A DNA stretch of 64,000 nucleotides from AC-32 sp963754265 (GTDB lineage Bacteria; Actinomycetota; Thermoleophilia; Gaiellales; Gaiellaceae), in NCBI GenBank assembly GCA_963754265.1, contig CAVWFB010000007.1:161528-225527 (forward strand), in the 5' to 3' direction. Of this stretch, positions 43,791-52,645 are shown in pieces. Position 1 is the stretch's first letter. Each line of letters opens with the position of its first letter. A model generated the notes under the pieces. The model ran no database searches. It was not told the origin of the DNA and saw only the letters and a program-made list of their open reading frames with translations. A program made the translations under genes and the position numbers.

Positions 43791-44264
43791 TCAGCCTCGC
43801 TCGAGCAGCGCGACCGCGAGGGCCGCGAGCCCCTCGCCGCGACCGGTGAAGCCGAGACCGTCCGTCGTGGTCGCACGAACGTTCACGAGGTCCGGCTCGA
43901 CGGCCAGCGCCCCCGCGAGACGGGCTCGCATCTGCTCGCGAACGGGCGCGATGCGCGGCTCTTCGCCGACGAGCACACAGTCGGCGTTCACGAGCTTCCA
44001 CCCGGCCTCGCGCACCTGTGCGTACGCGCGAGCCAGCAGGTCGAGCGAAGAGGCGCCCTCCCACTCCGCGGCCCCGGAGGGAAAGAGGCCGCCGATGTCG
44101 CCGAGGCCCGCCGCGCCGAGAATCGCGTCGACGAGCGCGTGAGCGATCACGTCGCCGTCCGAGTGCCCGGCCAGGCCCCGGGGCGACTCCAGCTCCACTC
44201 CGCCGAGGACGAGTCGCCTGCCCTCGACGAGCTCGTGAGCGTCGGCGCCGAGACCGATTCTCAT
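43791..44264 (-). CDS. ispF: 2-C-methyl-D-erythritol 2,4-cyclodiphosphate synthase
   Basis: 157 aa, the MEP-pathway enzyme after IspE; trimeric. The zinc ligands Asp and His are in GADAHEL (near residues 8-10) and His in AGHSDGDVIAHAL. The end VRATTTDGLGFTGRGEGLAA is diagnostic. ATG at 44264. It follows ispD, though 173 bases separate the genes, so it may have its own promoter. Confidence 0.94.
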   Translation of the reverse strand: MRIGLGADAHELVEGRRLVLGGVELESPRGLAGHSDGDVIAHALVDAILGAAGLGDIGGLFPSGAAEWEGASSLDLLARAYAQVREAGWKLVNADCVLVGEEPRIAPVREQMRARLAGALAVEPDLVNVRATTTDGLGFTGRGEGLAALAVALLERG

Positions 44265-44437
44265 CGGTCACCTTCAGTCCAGGTCGTGCTCTCGGGCCGT
44301 GAAAAGCAAGCGTCGCAAGGACGCAGGGAGCGTTCGTAGCCGGAGGCCGTGAGTCCAGGGCGGACGCCATCGACGTGCGCGAGGCGCCGCTTTGCAGCGG
44401 CTCCGAGAGTGCGAGATGGGCTGGAGGGGGCCGGCAT
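44265..44437. other. Intergenic region between ispF and ispD-PHP
   Basis: 173 bases without a convincing coding sequence, unusually long for this tightly packed cluster. It is purine-rich with several GGAG tracts. I found no terminator, riboswitch or tRNA-like fold with confidence. Confidence 0.3.
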
Positions 44438-45949
44438 CTATCCGAGCGATTCCTGACGGCGCTCGCGGCGTTCGAAGACGGTGACGGTCTCGTAGCCGGC
44501 TGCGCGAGCGTGCTCCACGGCCCGGTCGAGGTCACGGCCGACGTGCGTGGGCTCGTGGGCGTCCGAGGCGAGAGTGATCGGCACGCTCCGCTCGCTGCAG
44601 GCGGCGAGCAGCTCGTGGTCGGGATAGATCTCCCCGACCGGCTTGTGCAGCCCGGCCGCGGAGACCTCGACGCAGACGCCGGCGGCCTCGATCGCGTCCG
44701 CGGTCTCGACGTGGAGGTAGTGCACCTGCTCAGAGGCGGGACGCACGCCGAAGAACTTCACCAGGTCCGGGTGCGAGAGCACGTCGAAGAGCCCGCTCCG
44801 CGCGGCGTTCCTCAACCAGACGAAGTAGCGGCGCCACGCCTCGCCGACCGGCAGCTTCTGCACGAGCCCAGGCTCCTGGTCGACCGGGAAGCCGTCCACG
44901 AAGTGCACCGAGCCGAGCAGGTAGTCCCACGGGTAGGGAGCGAGCAGCTCCGCCAGCCCGCGCTCGATCCCCGGAAAGTAGTCGACCTCGAGCCCTAGCT
45001 TGACCGGCAAGCCCCGCCCTTTGGCCTCCTCGACCGCCGCGACGTACTCGTCGAGGTCGTCGGTGCAGCGCTCGCGCATCCATTCGATCTCCCAGAGCGC
45101 CAGAGACTGGCTGAAGTGGTAGACGTGATCGGTGAAGCCGATCTCGTCGACGCCCGAAGCGCGCGCCTGCTCGACGTACTCCTCGGCGCGGTCGGCGCCG
45201 TAGCGGCCACGGGCCTCGCCGCCCGGCCGGTCGCGCAGGTGCATGTGGTAGTCGACGATCACTCCGCGGAAGGGTTCCGCGGTCTCGAGCCAGCTCTCGA
45301 CGAGCGCAAGGTCGTCCTCGTCGGTGACCTTGAGCAGCCGCGGGTCGCCGGGAACGGCCTTCACCCTGCCACCGCGCGCTTCGACGAGCGAGGCGCAGTC
45401 GGTCGCGCTCGAGACGTCGCCGGAAAGAGCCTGGCGAAGCACGTCGGCGAGGAAGGCCTGAGGCGTCTGCACGGCCACGTGCTCTCCCCGCGCGAGGGTC
45501 TCGACGACCCGGTCGCCCTCGACGCGCTTGATCGTGTCGGCCAGCGGGAGCACGGGCACAGCCGCCTCCCAGCCCTCGCCGAGAGGCGCGAGCACCCGTT
45601 CGATCACGTCCTCGGGCACGAGCGGACGCGCCGCGTCGTGCACGAGCACCACCGCCGCGTCCTCCGGCACCTCCTCCAGTGCGAGCCGGACGGACTCCGA
45701 CCGGGTCTCGCCTCCGGTAATTGCAGAGTGCACCTTCGTCGCGGCGATCTCCTCGGCGACGAGAATCGACGGCTCCTCCCACTCGGGCGGCGCCGCGATC
45801 ACGATCTGCTCGATCCAGTCCGAGCCCTCGAGGCGCTCGAGGCTCTCCGCGAGCAGGGGCCTACCCCCGAGGCGCGCGAATGCCTTCGGACGATCCGACC
45901 CGAGCCGCTCGCCCCTCCCTGCAGCAGCGAGGACGGCCCAAACGCTCAA
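44438..45949 (-). CDS. ispD: Fusion of IspD (MEP cytidylyltransferase) with a PHP-domain phosphoesterase
   Basis: 503 aa in one frame. Residues 1-225 are IspD (AAAGRGERLGSDRPKAFARL, HDAARPLVPEDVIERVL, VQTPQAFLADVL, KVTDEDDLALVES), which makes CDP-methylerythritol. Residues about 232-495 are a PHP-type hydrolase of the histidinol-phosphatase class (DYHMHLR, GFTDHVYHFS, GLEVDYFPGIE, LLGSVHFVDGFP, VLSHPDLVKFFG, SDAHEP), with the metal-binding His and Asp residues in place. There is no stop or linker between them. Either it is a real bifunctional protein or the stop of ispD was lost. ispF and carD flank it as in other actinobacteria. Confidence 0.85.
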   Translation of the reverse strand: MSVWAVLAAAGRGERLGSDRPKAFARLGGRPLLAESLERLEGSDWIEQIVIAAPPEWEEPSILVAEEIAATKVHSAITGGETRSESVRLALEEVPEDAAVVLVHDAARPLVPEDVIERVLAPLGEGWEAAVPVLPLADTIKRVEGDRVVETLARGEHVAVQTPQAFLADVLRQALSGDVSSATDCASLVEARGGRVKAVPGDPRLLKVTDEDDLALVESWLETAEPFRGVIVDYHMHLRDRPGGEARGRYGADRAEEYVEQARASGVDEIGFTDHVYHFSQSLALWEIEWMRERCTDDLDEYVAAVEEAKGRGLPVKLGLEVDYFPGIERGLAELLAPYPWDYLLGSVHFVDGFPVDQEPGLVQKLPVGEAWRRYFVWLRNAARSGLFDVLSHPDLVKFFGVRPASEQVHYLHVETADAIEAAGVCVEVSAAGLHKPVGEIYPDHELLAACSERSVPITLASDAHEPTHVGRDLDRAVEHARAAGYETVTVFERRERRQESLG

Positions 45950-45953
45950 CGAA

Positions 45954-46481
45954 CTAGGCCGTGGCCGGAACCTTGGCCGAGCTCTTCTTCTTCGGCTTGC
46001 CGCCGTTGGCGAGAACGCCGTCGAGCCATTCGGCCGCCTCGTCCTCGTCCATCTCCTTGGCGTACATGAGCTCGCTGGCGAGGATCTTCTTCGCCTTCAC
46101 GAACATCTGCTTCTCGCCGGTGGAGAGGCCCTTCTCGTGATCGCGCAGAGAAAGGTTCCGCACGACCTCGGCGAGCTCGAAGATGTCGCCGGTCTTCATC
46201 TTGTCCCGGTTGTGCTTGAACCGCCGATTCCAGTTCTTCGGCATCGTCGTGCCGCTGCCCGTCAGCGCCTTCAGCACCTTCGAGACCATCTGCTCGTCGA
46301 TGACCTTCCGCAACCCGACACGATCGGCGTTGTCTGCCGGAACGTTCACCGTCATGTCGTTGTGCAGGATCTTGATCGTCAGGTATTCGCGCTTCTCGCC
46401 GAGCACCTCACGCGTCTCCTTCTTGACGATCGTCCCCGCACCGTGGTGCGGATACACCACCTTGTCGCCGACTCTGTACAA
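45954..46481 (-). CDS. carD: CarD-family RNA polymerase-binding regulator
   Basis: 175 aa. The N-terminal RNAP-interaction domain (YRVGDKVVYPHHGAGTIVKK) contacts the beta subunit, and the helical DNA-binding part includes PKNWNRRFKHNRDKMKTGD, with the conserved tryptophan that stabilises the promoter bubble. Ends in a Lys-rich tail. In actinobacteria CarD is essential and activates rRNA and housekeeping transcription. TTG at 46481 is preceded by GGGGAGG. Adjacent ispD is as in Mycobacterium. Confidence 0.92.
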   Translation of the reverse strand: MYRVGDKVVYPHHGAGTIVKKETREVLGEKREYLTIKILHNDMTVNVPADNADRVGLRKVIDEQMVSKVLKALTGSGTTMPKNWNRRFKHNRDKMKTGDIFELAEVVRNLSLRDHEKGLSTGEKQMFVKAKKILASELMYAKEMDEDEAAEWLDGVLANGGKPKKKSSAKVPATA

Positions 46482-46520
46482 CCCGAGCCTCCCCGTATTT
46501 GTTGGCTGATTCCGCAGTGA

Positions 46521-46599
46521 CGCCGGCGGGGTACTGCTACCGCCGGCGAGCTCGGCCAGTATAGCGAAAATCGCTGGAAAACGCCACTTTTTCGAAAAA
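46521..46599. repeat. Inverted repeats in the carD leader
   Basis: CGCCGGCGG (46521-46529) pairs perfectly with CCGCCGGCG (46540-46548) across ten bases. AGCGA-AAA-TCGCT (46563-46575) and the palindrome TTTTTCGAAAAA (46588-46599) follow. The 132-base disA-carD gap is AT-rich near disA and may hold a carD promoter plus a hairpin leader. Confidence 0.5.
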
Positions 46600-46613
46600 A
46601 GCCCTGCTCAGCG

Positions 46614-47768
46614 CTACAACTGCAGATAGCGATCGACCAGATTGTGCTCCTGCAGCCGCCTGAGGCCCTCTCGAATCTCGCGCGCGCGGACGGTTCCCAC
46701 ACCCTCGACCGCCTCGAGCTCGCGCTGAGACGCACGGACGATCCCGTCCAGGCCTTCCAGGTTCGCGACCACCCGCTTGACGACGCCGTCGGGCAGCCGC
46801 GGGATGTGCGAGAGCACCCGGTAGCCGCGCGGGGCTACCGAGTAGTCCATCGGATTGGTGGTGGCGGGGTATCCGAGCACCGCGAGGAGCTCGAACTCGA
46901 GCAGCTGGTCATACGGCAGCGCGGCGAGCGCGTCCAGGCCCTCGCCGGTCCGGTCCGGCCCACCTTCCGAGTGGTAGTCGTAGACGAGCGCCGCCTTCTC
47001 GTGGGGCACGTCGGCCACCAGCTCCTCGAGCTGCATGCGGATGAGCCGGCCCTCTTCGCCGAGCTCGACGCAGGCCCGCTCGATCTCCTCGGCCATCCGC
47101 GTGGTGAGCTCGGCGCGCTGCAGGGTGACGAGCACGTCGTCGAGCTTGACCGCGTTCTGGAACTCGAGCGCAGTCAGCCGGGTCACGACCTGCTCGAGGC
47201 GCGCGCGATAGGTCTCGAGCGTGGAGAGCGCCTGGTTGGTCTTCGCGAGGACGTCCGGGATCGGCTCCAGCTGGTACCGGCTCTGCCCGACGAACACCGT
47301 CACCGTCTCGCGCTGCTGCGAGATCGAGATCACGAGTGCGTTCGTCTGCTTGGCCACGCGCTCCGCGGTGCGGTGGCGGGTGCCGGTCTCGGCCGACGGG
47401 ATCGTCGGGTCCGGCATCAGCTGGACGTTCGCGTACGACAGCTTCGTCACGGGTGAGTTGACGATGATCGCGCCGTCCATCTTGGCCACCTCGTAGAGCA
47501 ACTGGGGCCTGAACGGGACATCCAGCTTGATCCCGCCGGAGAAGAGGAACGCGAGCTCGTTCGGCTCGCCGATCACGATCAGCGCGCCCTCGGACGAGCG
47601 GATGATGTCGTCGATCGCCGCACGCAGCTCCGTGCCGGGAGCGATTCGGCCGACGGCGGACAGGATCTTCGAGTCGAGCCGCGGGTCGTGCTGGGTGGGC
47701 TGGCGCACGATCCCGAGCGGCGGCGGGATCCGCGGGTCGGCCCTATCCTCCCTCGGCTCGCTCTGCAT
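46614..47768 (-). CDS. disA: DNA integrity scanning diadenylate cyclase DisA
   Basis: 384 aa. The N-terminal DAC domain carries DGA (MDGAIIVN) and RHR (GTRHRTAER) motifs, so c-di-AMP synthesis is expected. A helical linker and the C-terminal HhH DNA-binding domain (LEAVEGVGTVRAREIREGLR) follow. It forms octamers that slide along DNA and stop at branched structures. Overlaps radA by 26 bases, the classical radA-disA pair in which RadA regulates DisA. Confidence 0.94.
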   Translation of the reverse strand: MQSEPREDRADPRIPPPLGIVRQPTQHDPRLDSKILSAVGRIAPGTELRAAIDDIIRSSEGALIVIGEPNELAFLFSGGIKLDVPFRPQLLYEVAKMDGAIIVNSPVTKLSYANVQLMPDPTIPSAETGTRHRTAERVAKQTNALVISISQQRETVTVFVGQSRYQLEPIPDVLAKTNQALSTLETYRARLEQVVTRLTALEFQNAVKLDDVLVTLQRAELTTRMAEEIERACVELGEEGRLIRMQLEELVADVPHEKAALVYDYHSEGGPDRTGEGLDALAALPYDQLLEFELLAVLGYPATTNPMDYSVAPRGYRVLSHIPRLPDGVVKRVVANLEGLDGIVRASQRELEAVEGVGTVRAREIREGLRRLQEHNLVDRYLQL

Positions 47769-49089
47769 CGATCGCCACCTTCGCTGCGTCCCTCAAGGTC
47801 TCGGCTTGGAGAATGCGTAGTTTGCCACGAAGTGGCGTGCCCGCCGGGGCAATCGCGGCGGCCAGCCCGAGCTTGGCGCACTCCTCGAGCCGGCGCTCCG
47901 CCTGCGTGGCCGGCCGGAGGCGGCCGGTGAGGCCGATCTCGCCGAAGGCGGCGAGGGCCGGCTTGACCGGCGAGCCCTTGGCCGCCGAGACGATCGCGAG
48001 TGCGATCGCGAGATCGGCTCCCGGCTCGTCGATGCGCACTCCGCCGGCGACGTTGACGAACACATCCGCCTGGCCGAGCGCCACTCCCGCATGGCGCGAG
48101 AGCACGGCGACGATCATCGCGAGGCGCTTCGGGTCGACGCCGGTGCCGACCCGTCGCGGCATGGCCAGGTCGGTCGGCGCAACGAGCGCCTGAATCTCGA
48201 GCAGCAACGGCCGGGAGCCCTCGAGCGCGCAGGCGACGGCCGCGCCGATCTCGCCCTCGACCGTGCGGCCGAAGAGCTCCGACGGCTCGGGAACGCCGAC
48301 CAGGCCCGCGCCGGTCATCTCGAAGACGGCGAGCTCGTTGGTCGAGCCGAAGCGGTTCTTGGACGCGCGCAGGACGCGGTGCTCGTGGTAGCGGTCGCCC
48401 TCGAACTGGAGCACGCAATCGACCAGGTGCTCCAGCACTCGCGGGCCGGCGACCGCCCCGTCCTTCGTCACGTGGCCGACCAGGATCGTTGCGACTCCTG
48501 CCTCCTTGGCCACGCGCAAGAGGCGCGCCGCGGCCTCACGCACCTGCCCGACCGAGCCGGGCGCGGAGCCGAGCTCGGACGAGTAGAGCGTCTGCACCGA
48601 GTCGATCACGCACACGTCCGGCTTTTCCTGTTCGAGGGTCGCGCACACGGTCTCGAGCTCGGTCTCGGCGAGGATCTCGACCTGCTCGGCCCCGCCTAGA
48701 CGGGCTGCTCGAAGCTTCACCTGGGCGACCGACTCCTCGCCGGTGACGAGCAGCGCGCGCCGGTCGGTCGACATCGCGGCGAGGGCGCTGAGCAGCAGCG
48801 TCGACTTGCCGACTCCGGGCTCGCCGCCGACGAGCACGAGCGACGCGGGCACGAGCCCGCCACCGAGGACGCGGTCGAGCTCCGCCACCCCGGTCGGAAT
48901 CCGCTCGGCCTCCTCCGCCTTGACGTCGATCAGCCGCAGGGTCGGTTTGGCGGCGCTGCCTCCGTTGGCTTTGGCCGACACTTCCTCCACGAGCGTGCCG
49001 AACTCACCGCAGGAGGGGCACTTGCCGAACCAGCGACCGGCCGAGTAGCCGCAGTCGGTGCATGCGAACTGGGTTGCCGCCTTCGCCAC
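47743..49089 (-). CDS. radA: DNA repair protein RadA
   Basis: 448 aa. N-terminal C4 zinc finger (CTDCGYSAGRWFGKCPSCG), RecA-like ATPase with Walker A GGEPGVGKSTLL, the RadA-specific motif KNRFG (ASKNRFGSTNE), and a C-terminal Lon-like domain without protease residues (ADVFVNVAGGVRIDEPGADL). It promotes branch migration in recombination. GTG at 49089 with TAGGAT six bases upstream. First gene of radA-disA. Confidence 0.94.
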   Translation of the reverse strand: MAKAATQFACTDCGYSAGRWFGKCPSCGEFGTLVEEVSAKANGGSAAKPTLRLIDVKAEEAERIPTGVAELDRVLGGGLVPASLVLVGGEPGVGKSTLLLSALAAMSTDRRALLVTGEESVAQVKLRAARLGGAEQVEILAETELETVCATLEQEKPDVCVIDSVQTLYSSELGSAPGSVGQVREAAARLLRVAKEAGVATILVGHVTKDGAVAGPRVLEHLVDCVLQFEGDRYHEHRVLRASKNRFGSTNELAVFEMTGAGLVGVPEPSELFGRTVEGEIGAAVACALEGSRPLLLEIQALVAPTDLAMPRRVGTGVDPKRLAMIVAVLSRHAGVALGQADVFVNVAGGVRIDEPGADLAIALAIVSAAKGSPVKPALAAFGEIGLTGRLRPATQAERRLEECAKLGLAAAIAPAGTPLRGKLRILQAETLRDAAKVAIDAERAEGG

Positions 49090-49095
49090 CCGGCC

Positions 49096-49101
49096 ATCCT
49101 A
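49096..49101 (-). promoter_or_regulatory. -10 box of radA (leaderless)
   Basis: TAGGAT on the minus strand, six bases before GTG 49089. Confidence 0.45.
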
Positions 49102-49124
49102 GGAGCGTCCGCGGACGGCGATCG

Positions 49125-50078
49125 TCACGAAACAGTGACGATGCACGCGTCGTGCGACGAGCGGGCGATCGTCCTGCGGAACCTGACGCGTCCGTCGCGG
49201 TCGAGCAGGCAGAGCGTCCCGGTTCCCAGCCCGGGCGTGACCACCCAGCCGTGCGCCTGCTGCACGTTGTAGGAGTCCTCAGGGATCGATGTCGTGTGGA
49301 GCATGGGCCCGTCGACCCGGTGGATGCGCAGCGTGCCGCTCTCGCCGCTCGCCACGTAGACCAGCCGGCCGCGGAAGGTGAAGTGCTGCGGGGGCCTGTC
49401 GGCGCGGAGTCGCGTCAGCAGACGACCGCTGCGCGCGGCGTAGATCGCGAGCTCGTTCCGGTCTCCGGAGCTGACCCAGACTCGGTTCCCGCCGGGAGCC
49501 CAGCCGACGTCGTGCGCGAGGAAGGGCGGGCGGAAGCGCCGCACGAGCCGGGGCAAGGCACGCTGCGTGATGTCGACGACCGCAATCTGCTCGGCCTTGG
49601 CGCCGAGCGCGATCCAGAGCGTGCGACCACTTGGATCGATGGTGACGTGACGGGCGAGCGCCCCGACTGGCTCGTGCCCGACAACCCGGCCGCGGAGTAC
49701 GTCCAAGGCGACCACCTCTCCGCGCTTCGCATCCGTCACGTAGGCGTGGCGTCCGTCCGGATGGCCGGCCGTGTACCGCGGCTCACCGAAGCCGTGCAGG
49801 ACATGCTCCACTGCGAGCGTGGAACCGCGCACGAGCGTCAGCGCGCCGATCTCCGAGTGGGCGACGACCGCCACCGGGCCGACAGCCTCGATGCTCCTCG
49901 GCTTCGGAAGCGTCCGGACGTAGCGGCGGACACGGCCGCCGGCGAGCTCGACAGCGACGAGCCGCGACTCCAGATCGGCAGTGACCAGGGCGACCTCGAG
50001 CCCCGAGCTGATCCGAGCAAGCGCCCGCGGAGCGACCACGAGCGACGCCGCTCCCGCGATGAAGGCTCGCCGATCCAT
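49125..50078 (-). CDS. Tat-exported beta-propeller protein
   Basis: 317 aa. The N-terminal MDRRAFIAGAASLVVAPRAL is a twin-arginine signal (RR followed by A-F-I, then a hydrophobic stretch). The rest consists of seven-bladed propeller repeats of YVTN type (GEPRYTAGHPDGRHAYVTDA, VTIDPSGRTLWIALG, FLAHDVGWAPGGNRVWVSSG). Ligand unknown. ATG 50078 or TTG 50087. Starts 10 bases from the EamA gene's stop, so both may form an operon. Confidence 0.8.
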   Translation of the reverse strand: MDRRAFIAGAASLVVAPRALARISSGLEVALVTADLESRLVAVELAGGRVRRYVRTLPKPRSIEAVGPVAVVAHSEIGALTLVRGSTLAVEHVLHGFGEPRYTAGHPDGRHAYVTDAKRGEVVALDVLRGRVVGHEPVGALARHVTIDPSGRTLWIALGAKAEQIAVVDITQRALPRLVRRFRPPFLAHDVGWAPGGNRVWVSSGDRNELAIYAARSGRLLTRLRADRPPQHFTFRGRLVYVASGESGTLRIHRVDGPMLHTTSIPEDSYNVQQAHGWVVTPGLGTGTLCLLDRDGRVRFRRTIARSSHDACIVTVS

Positions 50079-50087
50079 CTGCCCCAA

Positions 50088-51029
50088 CTACGAGCCGAGC
50101 GACTCCTGGGGTCCCGCGGCGACGTACCCCGGCTCCGGCGCGGGACGCCGGGCGCGTCGGCCGGCCGAGACGATCAGGAGGCCGCAGAGCACGAGCCCGA
50201 CCCCGCAGAGTTGGAGCACCGACGGTGACTCGCTCAGGATCGCCCAGGCGAACAGGACCGCGAGCACCGGCTGGAAGGTCAGCAGCACCGAGGTGAGGGC
50301 GGCGGGGAGACGCGGCAGGGTGATCGAGATCAGCAGCCAGCCGACGACCTGCGAGCTGAGTGCGAGCAGCAGGAGGTAGCCCTGTGCCGGCCAGCCGGGA
50401 GTCCAGTCGAGGTTCCCGATCGCAAGCCCGATCACGATGCACCCCAGCGCCGAGGCCAGCGTCGCGTCGAAGAGCGGGCCCGCGGGGCGACGCAGATCCT
50501 TGTTCCCTTGCCGCAGGACGAGCAGGAAACCGGCGTAGGAGGCGGCGGTCAGGATCCCGAAGGCGACGCCGAGGCCCGGGTTGCGCCCGTAGGCCCCGTG
50601 CTCCAGCACTCCGGAGATCAGGATGACGCCGAACAGCGCAACCGGGATCGCCGCGAGCGAGCGGTTCGACGGCCGCTCGCGCAGGAACGCCCAGGCGAGC
50701 AGGCCCACCAGCACCACCTGCAGGTTGCCGAGCACCGTCGCGAGCCCTGCGCCCACCTCCTCGATCCCCTGGTGCCAGGCGATCAGGTCGACCGCGAAGA
50801 AGAGCCCGGCGATCCAGGCCAGCCGGCGCTGCTTGAGCGGCCGCGGCCCATAGCGTCGGTCCTCCCAGCGCGCCAGCAGCCAGAGCGGCGGCAACGCGTA
50901 GAGGCACCGGAAGACCGCTCCGGTCGAGGGCGAGACGTGCGCGACCCGGAACAGAATTCCCGAGAACGCGATCGCGACCGCGCCGATGAGCGCGGCCAAG
51001 GCCGGCCGGTCGTGGAGCGCGCGAGGCAC
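50088..51029 (-). CDS. EamA/DMT-superfamily transporter
   Basis: 313 aa, ten predicted membrane helices made of two EamA repeats (about 10-140 and 155-290). Conserved features are GAVFRCLYALPPLWLLA, NLQVVLVGLLAWAFLRERP and LTFQPVLAVLFAWAILSE. Probable metabolite exporter, substrate unknown. ATG 51029. Neighbouring genes (propeller protein, spermidine-synthase-like protein) give no clear substrate hint. Confidence 0.85.
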   Translation of the reverse strand: MPRALHDRPALAALIGAVAIAFSGILFRVAHVSPSTGAVFRCLYALPPLWLLARWEDRRYGPRPLKQRRLAWIAGLFFAVDLIAWHQGIEEVGAGLATVLGNLQVVLVGLLAWAFLRERPSNRSLAAIPVALFGVILISGVLEHGAYGRNPGLGVAFGILTAASYAGFLLVLRQGNKDLRRPAGPLFDATLASALGCIVIGLAIGNLDWTPGWPAQGYLLLLALSSQVVGWLLISITLPRLPAALTSVLLTFQPVLAVLFAWAILSESPSVLQLCGVGLVLCGLLIVSAGRRARRPAPEPGYVAAGPQESLGS

Positions 51030-51064
51030 CCGGCCAGGCTAGCGGCGGCGCGGACGGCCTCGCC

Positions 51065-52582
51065 CTAGCGGCGCGGCGCCGTGGGCAGCGCTGGCTCGTC
51101 GAACGAGCCACCGCGCTCGACCTGCCGCAGGATCATCTGGTCGGTGAGCCACTCGACGGGCGCGCGGTCGTCGGTCAGCGGGGAGCCTTCGGGGCGAACG
51201 GCTGCCAGGCGGCGACGGAACAGCGGCAGGAGCAGCTTGACCCGACCTCGAGCGGCGGCGGCTCGCCGCTCCAGCTCCTCGCGGGTCACCGGCTCTCGCA
51301 GGGCGAAGAGGACGTCGTTGAAGCGGAGGGCGCGCCAGCGCCACGCTTGCGGGAACGAGGTCAGGAGGGTCGTGCCGATCGCGCGAGAGAGCTTGCGGTC
51401 ACCGGGCGTGGCGGCGACGTTGAGCGCAATCGCGCCGCCGGGTCGCAGGTGGTCGCGGGCGAGACGGAAGAACTCGCTGGTCGCGAGGTAGAACGGCACG
51501 TACGGCTGGCGGTACGCGTCGACGACGATCAGGTCGTAGCGCCTCTTCGTCAGCTCGAGCCAGGGCCTGCCGTCGGCGGCGATCAGGCGCATCCGCGGGT
51601 TGTCACCTGCGCCGAAGAAGCGTCGCGCGACCTGGTTCAGCTTCGGGTCGATCTCGACGCCGTCGATTTGCACACGTGGGTAGAAGCGGCCGTAGGCGCG
51701 GCCGATCGTGCCGCCTGCATTGCCGAGCACGAGCATCCGCTCGGGCGGGTGCCGGAGCAGCGGCGGCAGCATCAGGAAGAGATCCCAGTAGCGGCCGGTC
51801 AGGACGGTGTCGGGACGCCACGTGGAATGGGTGGCGACGCCTTCGTTCAGCTCGAGGTCGCGGCCGCCGTGTCCGTCCGAGACGACGCGGATGTACTGGT
51901 AGCGAGACTCCGTCTGGTAGATCGCGTTCTTGATATGCGGCGGAGGGACCGCCAGCAGCGCCGCGACCGCGACCGGCGCCAGCAGCCACCTGCTTCCCAG
52001 CAGCAGCCCGGCGCCGACGGCAACGCAGGCCGCGGTGCCGACGAGCGTCCGCTGGGTGCCGAGCCAGGGGATCGTCACGAGCGCGGCGAGGAACGTCCCG
52101 GCCAGGCTCCCTGCGGTCGAGAGCGCGTAAAGGCGACCGGCCACCCGGCCGGCCTCGGCGACGGTGTCGAGCGCCAGCCGCACGAGGAACGGCGCAGCCG
52201 CCCCGAGAGCCGTCACCGGCACGGCGAAGAGCGCAAGCGCCGCCAGGAACGACCCCACGACCGAGCCGACCGAGACCGTGTCGAACCCGTGGAGTGCCCA
52301 GCGGAGGAACGGTCGCGCCGCAAACGGCGTGACTGCGAGGGCGAGCGCGGCGACGAGCAAGATCGCACCGAGTACGCGCGGCTCTGGCCTCCGGTCTGCC
52401 AGCCGGCCGCCGAGCCAGTAGCCGAGCGCCAGGTACGCGAGCGTCAGCCCGATGATGTTCGCCCAGACGACGGTGGAGGCACCGAAGAACGGCGCGAGCA
52501 GCCGCGAGGCGGAGATCTCGGTCGCAAGCGTGGCTCCCCCGACCAGGAATGCGACGAGCCCGAACCGGGCCTGCAGGGTCAC
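51065..52582 (-). CDS. Membrane-fused spermidine-synthase-like protein
   Basis: 505 aa. About seven membrane helices in the first 240 residues (VAFLVGGATLATEISASRLL ...) precede a spermidine-synthase-type SAM-fold domain (ELNEGVATHSTW, MLVLGNAGGTIGRAYGRFYP, GVEIDPKLNQVARRFFG, DLIVVDAYRQP). Aspartate residues for aminopropyl transfer are partly replaced, so polyamine synthesis is not assured; related fused proteins are of unknown role. GTG 52582 preferred over upstream in-frame starts. Confidence 0.82.
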   Translation of the reverse strand: MTLQARFGLVAFLVGGATLATEISASRLLAPFFGASTVVWANIIGLTLAYLALGYWLGGRLADRRPEPRVLGAILLVAALALAVTPFAARPFLRWALHGFDTVSVGSVVGSFLAALALFAVPVTALGAAAPFLVRLALDTVAEAGRVAGRLYALSTAGSLAGTFLAALVTIPWLGTQRTLVGTAACVAVGAGLLLGSRWLLAPVAVAALLAVPPPHIKNAIYQTESRYQYIRVVSDGHGGRDLELNEGVATHSTWRPDTVLTGRYWDLFLMLPPLLRHPPERMLVLGNAGGTIGRAYGRFYPRVQIDGVEIDPKLNQVARRFFGAGDNPRMRLIAADGRPWLELTKRRYDLIVVDAYRQPYVPFYLATSEFFRLARDHLRPGGAIALNVAATPGDRKLSRAIGTTLLTSFPQAWRWRALRFNDVLFALREPVTREELERRAAAARGRVKLLLPLFRRRLAAVRPEGSPLTDDRAPVEWLTDQMILRQVERGGSFDEPALPTAPRR

Positions 52583-52645
52583 AGACGAGGTTCTAGCTGG
52601 TTCACGCGGTGACCATCGGCCCTTCGACGGTGTAGGAGGGGCGTC

